Program-made: the position numbers and the translations under genes | The notes under the pieces: model-generated | What the model was told of the DNA's origin: nothing | The model's database searches: none | The model's input: only the letters and a program-made list of their open reading frames with translations | Assembly: GCA_964436815.1 (NCBI GenBank) | Contig: CAYTER010000042.1 | Location: forward strand, 1-19,867 | DNA: 19,867 bases | Reading direction: 5' to 3' | Origin: UBA993 sp964436815 | GTDB lineage: Bacteria > Bacillota > Dethiobacteria > DTU022 | Shown: positions 7,507 through 13,635 of the stretch, in pieces | How positions within the stretch are numbered: the first letter of the stretch is position 1 | How the letters are laid out: every line of letters begins with the position of its first letter

Positions 7507-8598
7507 TTATCCTCCCCCTCCGAAATAGCGCAGCTTCCTTCGCCTCTTTAACAGGTAAATAAACATTGGCGCCCCGATCAGGGCAGTAATAATTCCAACC
7601 GGCAGCTCTGTAGGGGCAATAATCACCCTGGCCAACATGTCGGTGGCGATCATCAGCGCTCCCCCGAGCAGGGCGGAAGCAGGAATCAGGAAGCGATGAT
7701 CGGGTCCGGCCACCAGGCGCACAAAGTGTGGAACAACCAGTCCGACAAAACCGATGATACCACTGGTCGAAACTGCCGCCGCTACCAGCAGTGAAGCCCC
7801 GACCAGGAGGATTTTCTTAACTTTCTCCGTATCTACACCCAAATGGCTGGCTGTCTCTTCGCCCAGCAGCATAGCGTTAAGTTCACGGGAAAAAATACTG
7901 ACCGAAAGATAACCAATAAAAGCGTAAGGCACCATCACCTTGACCTGCAGCCAGGTTGCCCCGCCCAGGCCGCCCATCAACCAGAAAATGACCTGATGCA
8001 GCTTTTCACCGGCAAAATAAGTTAAGAGCGATACCAGCGCAGAGAGAAAAGCGCTGACCGCAATCCCGGCTAAAAGCAGGGTCATAACCGGCACGGCCTG
8101 GCCAACCCTGGCCATGCTGTAAACCAGCGCAATCGTGGCAATCCCGCCGAAAAAAGCAAAAAGCGGCACTGCGCCAAAACCGCCTACTGCCAGGCTGAAG
8201 CCGCTGAGCATGGCAAATACAGCGCCGAGAGCAGCTCCGGAGGAAATGCCGATCACATAGGGATCAGCCATCGGGTTGCGGAACAACCCCTGAAAAACCG
8301 CCCCGGAAACAGCCAGGGAGCTGCCAACCGCTGCGGCCAAAAGGACGCGCGGCACCCGGATCTGCAGCAGTATATCTCTATAAACCGGGGCAATTTCGGC
8401 AGCCGTCTCAGAGTTATAAAACGGCAGGGTATCGAATAGAATGGCAAAGACATTTCTCCAGCCAATCGTAACCGCTCCCCAGATCATCGCCAGCAGGGCA
8501 ACGCCAAACAGCAGCAGAACTAAAACTGTTAGCAGTATAGTCCTGGAGAATCTGCCGATTTTATTGTGTTGATCACTAATAGCTTTTTGAAAACTCAT
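7507..8598 (-). CDS. btuC: Cobalamin/corrinoid ABC transporter permease (FecCD/BtuC family)
   Basis: This is the membrane channel subunit of the importer. The 363-residue protein starts with a cytoplasmic segment of about 20 residues and then has about ten hydrophobic helices. Family landmarks are LLQIRVPRVLLAAAVGSSLA (about 81-100), QGLFRNPMADPYVIGISSGAA, the coupling-helix region LGEETASHLGVD with preceding SRELNAMLLG, and GIIGFVGLVVPHFVRLVAGPDHR, the usual contact with the ATPase. Such permeases also carry haem and siderophores. The riboswitch upstream and the B12 genes downstream argue for a corrinoid substrate. The ATG start has GAGG 6 bases upstream. The stop is only 4 bp from the btuD start, and its last codons form the btuD ribosome binding site. 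Confidence 0.94.
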   Translation of the reverse strand: MSFQKAISDQHNKIGRFSRTILLTVLVLLLFGVALLAMIWGAVTIGWRNVFAILFDTLPFYNSETAAEIAPVYRDILLQIRVPRVLLAAAVGSSLAVSGAVFQGLFRNPMADPYVIGISSGAALGAVFAMLSGFSLAVGGFGAVPLFAFFGGIATIALVYSMARVGQAVPVMTLLLAGIAVSAFLSALVSLLTYFAGEKLHQVIFWLMGGLGGATWLQVKVMVPYAFIGYLSVSIFSRELNAMLLGEETASHLGVDTEKVKKILLVGASLLVAAAVSTSGIIGFVGLVVPHFVRLVAGPDHRFLIPASALLGGALMIATDMLARVIIAPTELPVGIITALIGAPMFIYLLKRRRKLRYFGGGG

Positions 8599-8630
8599 TT
8601 TTTCCTCTGTTCCAGATCATTAAACATTCA

Positions 8631-9614
8631 TCAGTTGCAGTCATCATCACAAACATGCTCTCCGAATATCTGCGGATAAAATAGCCTTGCCGCTTCCTCT
8701 ACGGCTTGCACAACCCGCGGGCCAGGCCGGGCAAAAGCATCATCTGAAGCAGCATAAACCCTGAAGTTAACAACTGCCGGAATACTGGACCAGCCCGGAC
8801 GATCAACCATTGACTCCATGACCAGGTCAGCCGTACCATGATAATCAGGGTAAAGAATGACCTGTGGCTGCCTTTCGGCCACAATCTCGGCACTGACCTG
8901 CGGGTAGCTTTCACTAATATCGTCAAAGATATTAATACCCCCGGCCAGGCTGATAATTTCATTAATGAAGGTCTCTTTTCCGGCTGTCATCAAGGGATCG
9001 GAGTAGACTTCGTAATAGACCCGCACCCGGTCCTCTTCGGGAATCAGGTTAACAACATATTGAACGGCTCCGATTCTGTTTTGTATAAACTCTACCAGTT
9101 CTTCACCCTCCGCTGTGTTACCGGTTAAACTGGCAACCAGTGAGATACTGGTGATCAGCTCTTCAAGTGTAGCTGCTTCAATCACCAGGACCGGGATGCC
9201 AAGAGCATCAAATTGAACCACTGCTTCCTCATGAATGGTTGAGGCCAAAACCAGATCAGGTTCAAGCTCGACAATTTTCTCAATATTTGGGGTTGCAAAC
9301 CCGCCAATAATTTCCTTTTGCTGCGCTTCAGGCGGGTAGTTGCAGTATTCAGTCACTCCCACCAGCCGTTCGGCCAGACCAAGGGCAAAAGCAACCTCGG
9401 TATTGCTTGGAGACAGGGAAATAATCCGCTGCGGGATGCCTTCGATGGTCACTTGCCGGCCCATTTGGTCTGTAACAGTAACCGCTCCGTTAATCTCAGG
9501 CTGCTTAAGTTCAGCTGCCGGCTGATCAGCATCCGGAGTAACAGGCTGACTGCATCCGCTCAGCACTAAGGTAAAACTTAAAATCATGACAAACCAAAAT
9601 AAATTCTTTTTCAC
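8631..9614 (-). CDS. btuF: Cobalamin/corrinoid ABC transporter substrate-binding lipoprotein
   Basis: This extracytoplasmic binding protein delivers corrinoids to BtuCD. It has 327 residues with a lipoprotein signal: MKKN, a hydrophobic stretch, then lipobox LSGC with Cys21 as the lipidated residue, followed by a Pro/Asp/Glu-rich tether. The class III periplasmic-binding fold is indicated by VTDQMGRQVTIEGIPQRIISLSPSNTEVAFALG (about 47-79), GGFATPNIEKIVELEPDLVLAS and the long linking helix that follows. The protein ends in an acidic, cysteine-bearing tail, HVCDDDCN, which is not part of the fold and could bind metal or form a disulfide. The start is GTG at 9614 with AAAAGGAG, a spacing of about 11-12 bases that is rather long. 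It is the first gene after the riboswitch and terminator and is separated from btuC by 32 bp. Confidence 0.93.
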   Translation of the reverse strand: MKKNLFWFVMILSFTLVLSGCSQPVTPDADQPAAELKQPEINGAVTVTDQMGRQVTIEGIPQRIISLSPSNTEVAFALGLAERLVGVTEYCNYPPEAQQKEIIGGFATPNIEKIVELEPDLVLASTIHEEAVVQFDALGIPVLVIEAATLEELITSISLVASLTGNTAEGEELVEFIQNRIGAVQYVVNLIPEEDRVRVYYEVYSDPLMTAGKETFINEIISLAGGINIFDDISESYPQVSAEIVAERQPQVILYPDYHGTADLVMESMVDRPGWSSIPAVVNFRVYAASDDAFARPGPRVVQAVEEAARLFYPQIFGEHVCDDDCN

Positions 9615-9641
9615 TTTTCTTTTTCGCTCCTTTTAATAAGT

Positions 9642-9676
9642 AAACTCCCCTTACCCTTAAAGGAAAGCAGGAGTTT
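9642..9676 (-). promoter_or_regulatory. Hairpin directly upstream of the btuF ribosome binding site
   Basis: On the minus strand AAACTCC (9676-9670) can pair with GGAGTTT (9648-9642), with a short inner CCTT/AAGG pairing possible. The hairpin ends 7 bases before AAAAGGAG (9634-9627), the btuF Shine-Dalgarno sequence. The 5' arm also contains CTCCT (9673-9669), complementary to AGGAG of that site. Forming the hairpin therefore keeps the ribosome site free, and opening it could let CTCCT mask it. Whether this matters in the cell is inference. Confidence 0.45.
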
Positions 9677-9684
9677 CGCGGATC

Positions 9685-9714
9685 AAAATAAAAGGACCAC
9701 GGCAAAACGTGGTC
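9685..9714 (-). terminator. Intrinsic terminator, the likely expression platform of the cobalamin riboswitch
   Basis: The minus strand reads GACCACG, loop TTTTGC, CGTGGTC, C and then TTTTATTTT. That is a 7-bp GC-rich stem followed by a U-rich tract, located between the riboswitch and btuF. It fits a B12-induced attenuator that stops transcription before the operon. I could not identify a convincing anti-terminator by eye, although TTAACCCC/GGGGTAA pairings just upstream (about 9713-9750) may form part of the switch. Confidence 0.82.
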
Positions 9715-9751
9715 GTTACCCCGCCTTACCCTTTCACCCGAAGGGGTTAAG

Positions 9752-9903
9752 CGTGCTATCAGGCAGGTCTCCTGGCTTGTGTTCACTGCGCCTCCTGCCT
9801 TCCCGGTCTTCTGAACCAGTGGCTTCAGGAAGCGCATCCCACTTACAGTGGCGGGACCGCGCCGGACTTTCACCGGCTTCCTCAATTAAGTCTTATAACA
9901 CCT
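9752..9903 (-). ncRNA. Cobalamin riboswitch (B12 element)
   Basis: The minus strand contains the conserved core in order: GAAGCCGGTGAAAGTCCGGC, then GCGGTCCCGCCACTGT, GTGGGATGCGCTTCCTG, the B12 box GAAGCCACTGG, GGGAAGGCAGGAGG, and the closing AAGCCAGGAGACCTGCCTG. This matches the AdoCbl riboswitch consensus (Rfam RF00174 type). It lies downstream of the promoter at 9932-9960 and upstream of an intrinsic terminator and btuF, so adenosylcobalamin is expected to shut off the uptake and nucleotide-loop operon. The ends are approximate. The open reading frame that crosses it is not a gene. Confidence 0.96.
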
Positions 9904-9931
9904 GATCAGCAGCTATTCAGTTATCGCAGTA

Positions 9932-9960
9932 ATTATAGCATTCGCTTTAACGCTTGTCTA
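9932..9960 (-). promoter_or_regulatory. Sigma-A-type promoter of the B12 operon
   Basis: The minus strand has TAGACA (9960-9955), a 17-base spacer, and a perfect TATAAT (9937-9932). Transcription would start near 9925, about 20 bases before the riboswitch core. The -35 box and half the spacer overlap the last codons and stop of rarD. No terminator is evident after rarD, so some read-through into the riboswitch leader is possible. Confidence 0.75.
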
Positions 9961-10864
9961 ACACAATCTGCCGCGGCTCCTTCAAGAGCCCGATATTGGC
10001 CAGCGTAAAAATTACAAGCGCCGCCCAGATAAAGCAAAAACTGATTAAATGGGTGGTGGAAAAATATTCTTTAAAGACAAAGATACCGAGCAACAAGGTG
10101 ATAGACGGGGCGATATATTGCAGGAACCCCATCATGGAAAATGTAGTTCTTTCAACTCCCCTGGCGAACAGCAACAGCGGAGTGGCCGTAACAATGCCTG
10201 CCCCGGCCAGTAACAGCTTTGTTGCCAGGGGCGCCGCCCCCATCGCTCCTGTCCCCTGGGATTCAAGGGTTAGCAAAAATAAGAGGGCAATGGGCATAAC
10301 AATAAAAGTCTCCAGGGTCAGGCCGGTAATGGAATCTACCCTGGCCATTTTTTTGATCAAACCGTATAGAGCAAAAGTTGAAGCGAGAAAAATGGCAATC
10401 CAGGGGATCCTGCCATACTGAACGGTAACAATTAAAACACCGACTGCCGCCAGGATTAACGCCGTGAGCTGCCAGCGTGAGAGTTTTTCTTTCAGAACAG
10501 ATACGCCGAGCAGAACCACCACTAAAGGATTAATAAAATAACCCATGCTGGCTTCAATGACATGATTGGTGTTGACAGCGTAAATATATGTAAACCAGTT
10601 TATACTGATGATAAAACCGCAGAGGAACATGTAAAACAGCCTTTTTTTGTCTGACAGGAAGGCTATCAAAGCTTTTCCGCCTCCACTGCCGACGACAATT
10701 AAAACCATAAAAATAAAAGACCAGATAATCCTGTGAGCCAGAATTTCCAGGGGAGGAACATTAATTAACAGTTTCCAGTAGAGGGGCAGCACACCCCAGA
10801 GCGTATAGGCAACTACGCCATACCAGATCCCGACAGTATTATCGTCCAATTTTCGGGCATTCAA
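9947..10864 (-). CDS. rarD: RarD-type EamA/DMT superfamily transporter
   Basis: This is a 305-residue protein of about ten membrane helices in two EamA repeats. The N-terminus (GIWYGVVAYTLWGVLPLYWK, then LEILAHRIIWSFIFMV) follows the pattern of E. coli RarD closely, and NTNHVIEASMGYFINPLVVVLLG is another RarD hallmark. RarD proteins are called chloramphenicol-sensitive proteins, but their physiological substrate is not established; other DMT members export amino acids or metabolites. The start appears to be TTG at 10864 with GGAG some 12 bases upstream; no in-frame ATG fits the family N-terminus. Only 83 bp separate it from the histidine kinase, with no clear terminator, so it could be the last gene of that transcript. 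No link to B12 is evident. Confidence 0.85.
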   Translation of the reverse strand: MNARKLDDNTVGIWYGVVAYTLWGVLPLYWKLLINVPPLEILAHRIIWSFIFMVLIVVGSGGGKALIAFLSDKKRLFYMFLCGFIISINWFTYIYAVNTNHVIEASMGYFINPLVVVLLGVSVLKEKLSRWQLTALILAAVGVLIVTVQYGRIPWIAIFLASTFALYGLIKKMARVDSITGLTLETFIVMPIALLFLLTLESQGTGAMGAAPLATKLLLAGAGIVTATPLLLFARGVERTTFSMMGFLQYIAPSITLLLGIFVFKEYFSTTHLISFCFIWAALVIFTLANIGLLKEPRQIVLDKR

Positions 10865-10947
10865 AGCAGCAGATCATCTCCGACTGTATGCAGATAAAAA
10901 CGCCAATGATAGCTTAATACGAATGTTTGAATGAAGCAAGCCTGTTT

Positions 10948-12411
10948 TTATGCCTTCGGCAGGAACAAATAAAAGGTTGTCCCCGCATTGGGCTTGCTTG
11001 CTACCTGAACCATCCCTCCGGCAGCCCGGACCAGCTCTCTGACCAGGGCCAGGCCGATACCGGATCCTGTTCTGCCCTGCTCCCTTTCCCGGGCCGGATC
11101 GGCGCGAAAGAATCGTTCAAAAATGTAAGGCAGATGCGCGGAGTTAATGCCGATCCCGCTGTCACTGACCTTGATCAATGCCATATCATTCAGATCAATG
11201 GTAGTACTCTGCCCGAGAGGCGATACTGCCCTTTTATCCAATTCAGGTTTGTCCTGCAGGACTATTTTTACAGAACCGTCAGAGGGTGTATAGTGATAAG
11301 CGTTATCAAGCAGGTTGCCGATTATTTTGCCCAACCGGGACGGATCCATGTAAACATAGATTTTTTCAGTTGAATCTTCCAATTCAAGGTTGATTCTTTT
11401 TTCATGGTAAAGCGGTTTGAAGGAAATTACTTTATCCTTCAGAAAGCGGTTCAAATCTATCTTTTCAGCATTGCTGCGGCTGTCGCTTTCGCTCTCGCTC
11501 TCTGCCCGGGAAAGTTCTTCCAGATCGGCTGCTACCCGGCTGAGGTGCAATACTTCATCCAGGACAGTATTCAGATGCTCCTCGTCCGCAGGAAAGATGC
11601 CATCTTTGAAAGCTTCAACATGGCTGCGTAAAGTAGCCAGGGGAGTTCTCAATTCATGCGCGATATCGGCTACTGACCGTTTTCGAAGCCTTTCCAACTC
11701 CTGCAGCTGCCCGGCCATCTGATTAAAACTTACCGATAGCTCGTCGAGTTCCAGGTTGTTGTAAGCAGGAAGTTTGCGGCTGTAATCGCCCCCGGCGATT
11801 TTAAGGGCCGCCTCTGAAACCTCCTCCAGCGGTTTGGATAAGCGGCGGGAAAAGAGAACTCCGAGGACAAGAGCCGCGCTGATTGCTATAATACCTGTCA
11901 AGATCAGCGAGCGGGTAAGCGTCTGTTTGAATACCTGGTCCTGCTCCTGCCAGGCAGTGCCTCTCTCAGCGGCATGGTGAACAATGATCAGCTCTCCGAT
12001 TTTCTGCTGCTCAAGATTCAGCCCATACTGATAAGCAGCAGCTTCATTTAAGTCTACTTCTTCCGCCCCCGACATCATCATCCGCATCCGCCGGCCCTGT
12101 CCACTGTCCAGGAGCAGACGACCGTTTTCGTCAGCAAGCAGCAGGCGGGTATTGGTACTGAGCGCAATGTGGAAAAGGGGCATCTGAATACCCTGCCAGC
12201 TACCGTATTCCTCATAATACTCAAGGATGGCGGTCACAATCTGCTGATTAAGTATCTCTTCGCGATTAACGATGTAGTTTTGGAGATGTCTTTCCAGTAA
12301 ATAATTGAAAACCAGCTGAAACAAGATTAGCGTTAACGCCGTGATCAGCAGAAAGAAAAGAGCCAGGCGGCTCCATAAAGGTTTTTTCTTAAAAAGCTCA
12401 ATGTTCATCAT
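10948..12411 (-). CDS. Sensor histidine kinase, BaeS-like
   Basis: Numbered from the ATG at 12411, the protein has TM1 (about 15-36), an extracytoplasmic sensor of about 130 residues, TM2 (about 167-188), a HAMP domain (189-240), an H-box with phospho-acceptor His252 in SVADIAHELRTPLATLRSH, and a HATPase_c domain with NLLDNAYHYTP (N box), VSDSGIGI (G1), FERFFRADPAR and GSGIGLALVRELV (G2). The layout is that of envelope-stress kinases such as BaeS. The sensor has a small Met cluster, MRMMM, at about 109-113, and an Ser/Glu-rich stretch lies after the dimerisation helices. An in-frame TTG at 12423 would add four residues; the ATG is preferred, giving a 14-bp overlap with the regulator gene and translational coupling. 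The signal is unknown. Confidence 0.93.
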   Translation of the reverse strand: MMNIELFKKKPLWSRLALFFLLITALTLILFQLVFNYLLERHLQNYIVNREEILNQQIVTAILEYYEEYGSWQGIQMPLFHIALSTNTRLLLADENGRLLLDSGQGRRMRMMMSGAEEVDLNEAAAYQYGLNLEQQKIGELIIVHHAAERGTAWQEQDQVFKQTLTRSLILTGIIAISAALVLGVLFSRRLSKPLEEVSEAALKIAGGDYSRKLPAYNNLELDELSVSFNQMAGQLQELERLRKRSVADIAHELRTPLATLRSHVEAFKDGIFPADEEHLNTVLDEVLHLSRVAADLEELSRAESESESDSRSNAEKIDLNRFLKDKVISFKPLYHEKRINLELEDSTEKIYVYMDPSRLGKIIGNLLDNAYHYTPSDGSVKIVLQDKPELDKRAVSPLGQSTTIDLNDMALIKVSDSGIGINSAHLPYIFERFFRADPAREREQGRTGSGIGLALVRELVRAAGGMVQVASKPNAGTTFYLFLPKA

Positions 12412-13093
12412 ATTTATAGCCAACTCCGTAGACTGTTTTGATTACCGCTGAAGCACCAACCTCACTTAGTTTATGACGAATATTTTTAATATGAGCGTCA
12501 ATGACCCGATCATCGCTGAAGCTTTCATATCCTAAAATCATTTCAGCCAGCTGAGCCCGGGAAAATACCCTTCCGGGCCGGCGGGCCAGGTAGGCCAATA
12601 GGCTAAATTCCGTAGGCGTCATAGCTATAGCTTGTTCTTCCCAGGTAACGCTGTGCGCCGGAAGATTGATCACTAATTTATCGTCAACTAATTTTAAAAT
12701 ATCGGTCAATAAACCCGGCTCAGAATCACTGCGGCGCATAATTGATCTGACCCTGGCTAAAACCTCCCGGGGGCTGAACGGCTTAAGGATATAATCATCT
12801 GCCCCTATACTCAAACCAAACACCCGGTCGTCAAGTTCAGTTTTTGCTGTGAGCATAATTACCGGTATTCTAGATCCCTCCTGGCGCAGCCGGCGGCAGA
12901 CTTCTTCACCGCTCAAACCCGGCAGCATCAGGTCAAGAATTATTAAGTCAGGGTTTTCAGCGTGAGCTTTTTTTAGCGCCTCCGGTCCGTCAGAAGCGGC
13001 AATAACCTGATAACCATCTCTTTCAAGATAGGCTTTCAGCACATCCACAATTTTTTGTTCATCATCCACAACCAGGATTTTTTGCTGATCCAT
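12398..13093 (-). CDS. OmpR/PhoB-family response regulator, partner of the adjacent kinase
   Basis: The 231 residues form a receiver domain with acidic pocket Asp10/Asp11, phospho-acceptor Asp54 (LIILDLMLPGLSG), Thr82 and Lys104 (LKPF). A winged-helix DNA-binding domain of the Trans_reg_C type follows (about 130-231), with the usual MTPTEFSLLAYLARRPGRVFSR, DDRVIDAHIKNIRHKL and TVYGVGYKY. This class binds direct repeats spaced by one helical turn. Such an array exists upstream of the neighbouring DUF2680 gene (13581-13624) and is the obvious candidate target. The ATG start at 13093 is preceded by CGGGGT. The gene follows a strong terminator, so it needs its own promoter in the 50 bp between; I see only a weak TACAAT there. 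Confidence 0.94.
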   Translation of the reverse strand: MDQQKILVVDDEQKIVDVLKAYLERDGYQVIAASDGPEALKKAHAENPDLIILDLMLPGLSGEEVCRRLRQEGSRIPVIMLTAKTELDDRVFGLSIGADDYILKPFSPREVLARVRSIMRRSDSEPGLLTDILKLVDDKLVINLPAHSVTWEEQAIAMTPTEFSLLAYLARRPGRVFSRAQLAEMILGYESFSDDRVIDAHIKNIRHKLSEVGASAVIKTVYGVGYKYDEH

Positions 13094-13123
13094 TAACTTT
13101 TACCCCGGATTTCTCTTTTTACT

Positions 13124-13134
13124 TTACATTGTAA
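13124..13134. repeat. Small palindrome TTACATTGTAA upstream of the response regulator
   Basis: This is a perfect 5-bp inverted repeat around one base, 31 bp upstream of the regulator ATG, overlapping a TACAAT sequence that could be the minus-strand -10 box. It could be an operator, but an 11-bp AT-rich palindrome can arise by chance. It differs from CopY/BlaI-type TACANNTGTA boxes by having one central base instead of two. Confidence 0.3.
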
Positions 13135-13143
13135 GGTTGAATG

Positions 13144-13176
13144 AAAAAAAAGGGAAGCCGTTAAAAACGGCTTCCC
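13144..13176 (-). terminator. Intrinsic terminator of the DUF2680 gene
   Basis: The minus strand forms a stem GGGAAGCCGT / ACGGCTTCCC (10 bp, extendable by one A-T pair, tiny loop) followed by a run of eight T. It lies 42 bp after the DUF2680 stop and 50 bp before the response-regulator start, so the small gene is a separate transcription unit from the two-component operon. Confidence 0.92.
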
Positions 13177-13217
13177 CGGGAAGAAGTGTTCAATATTAGA
13201 CAGCGCTGATTTGCATC

Positions 13218-13532
13218 TTACCAGCAGTGACCAAAACCTCTGCCCGAACCACCTTCGCCAAAGCGGCCAAACATGCCATAACCGCCACCGTATCCTTTTT
13301 CAAGCATGTACTGGAAACGCTCCTGCATCCTTTCAGTGATCGCTGCCCCTTCTTCGGCAGTCAAATTGCCGAGTTCTACCTGTCTCTCTACAATCTTCAG
13401 CCGCAGCTGATACATCTGCTCAAAGAGCGACTCCAGTGTCGGATCGCTCTCCTGGGCAAATACCGCCGAGGAAACAATCAGGGTAACAGCTAAAACTACC
13501 AGTAAAGTGGTTGCGATTAACTTCTTAGACAT
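13218..13532 (-). CDS. Small exported DUF2680-type protein
   Basis: This is a 104-residue protein with a clear Sec signal peptide: MSKK, a hydrophobic core (about 5-22) and a likely cleavage site after AVFA (residue 26). The mature part begins with an acidic helix-rich domain (about 30-80) containing the typical LRLKIVERQVELGNLTAEEGAAITERMQ pattern of DUF2680 (YckD-like) proteins, then a Gly/Phe-rich tail with YGGGYGMFGRFGEGG and a C-terminal GHCW. The function of the family is unknown. The amphipathic helices recall small periplasmic stress proteins, but that is only an analogy. The start has AAAGGAG 8 bases upstream. Its promoter carries a phased repeat array, and the gene lies next to a BaeSR-like pair, suggesting induction by envelope stress. 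Confidence 0.88.
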   Translation of the reverse strand: MSKKLIATTLLVVLAVTLIVSSAVFAQESDPTLESLFEQMYQLRLKIVERQVELGNLTAEEGAAITERMQERFQYMLEKGYGGGYGMFGRFGEGGSGRGFGHCW

Positions 13533-13565
13533 TTAAAACACTCCTTTCATTATTAACCTGTCTGC

Positions 13566-13624
13566 ATTATAAAACAGTAATATGAAGATCCTGTGAAGAG
13601 ATCCGGCAGATATTATGAAGGAGT
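13566..13624 (-). promoter_or_regulatory. Promoter of the DUF2680 gene with four phased 11-bp repeats (probable response-regulator site)
   Basis: On the minus strand TATAAT lies at 13571-13566, 34 bp from the start codon, with no good -35 box. On the plus strand, 13581-13624 divides into four 11-bp units, TATGAAGATCC, TGTGAAGAGAT, CCGGCAGATAT and TATGAAGGAGT. TGAAG recurs at exactly 13583, 13594 and 13616, and a degenerate copy fills the third slot. The array ends 9 bp upstream of the -10 box and occupies the -35 region, as Pho-box-type activator sites do. Binding by the adjacent OmpR-family regulator is inferred. Confidence 0.68.
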
Positions 13625-13635
13625 GTTTTTCTTGA

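Noticed and set aside
9526..9885. 119-codon minus-strand reading frame spanning the btuF leader
   Set aside because: It runs through the cobalamin riboswitch, the intrinsic terminator and the start of btuF in another frame, and its product is basic and low in recognisable structure. The RNA element explains the sequence.
9954..10421. 155-codon plus-strand reading frame opposite rarD
   Set aside because: It is fully antisense to a well-supported membrane protein gene, has no ribosome site that I can see, and its composition is what the complement of a hydrophobic gene gives.
10927..11373. 148-codon plus-strand reading frame opposite the histidine kinase catalytic domain
   Set aside because: It overlaps the conserved ATP-binding motifs on the other strand and resembles no known family.
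11476..11510. Short tandem-like repeat of gctttcgctctcgctctctg
   Set aside because: It encodes the Ser/Glu-rich stretch of the kinase in frame, so it is coding low complexity rather than a separate repeat element.
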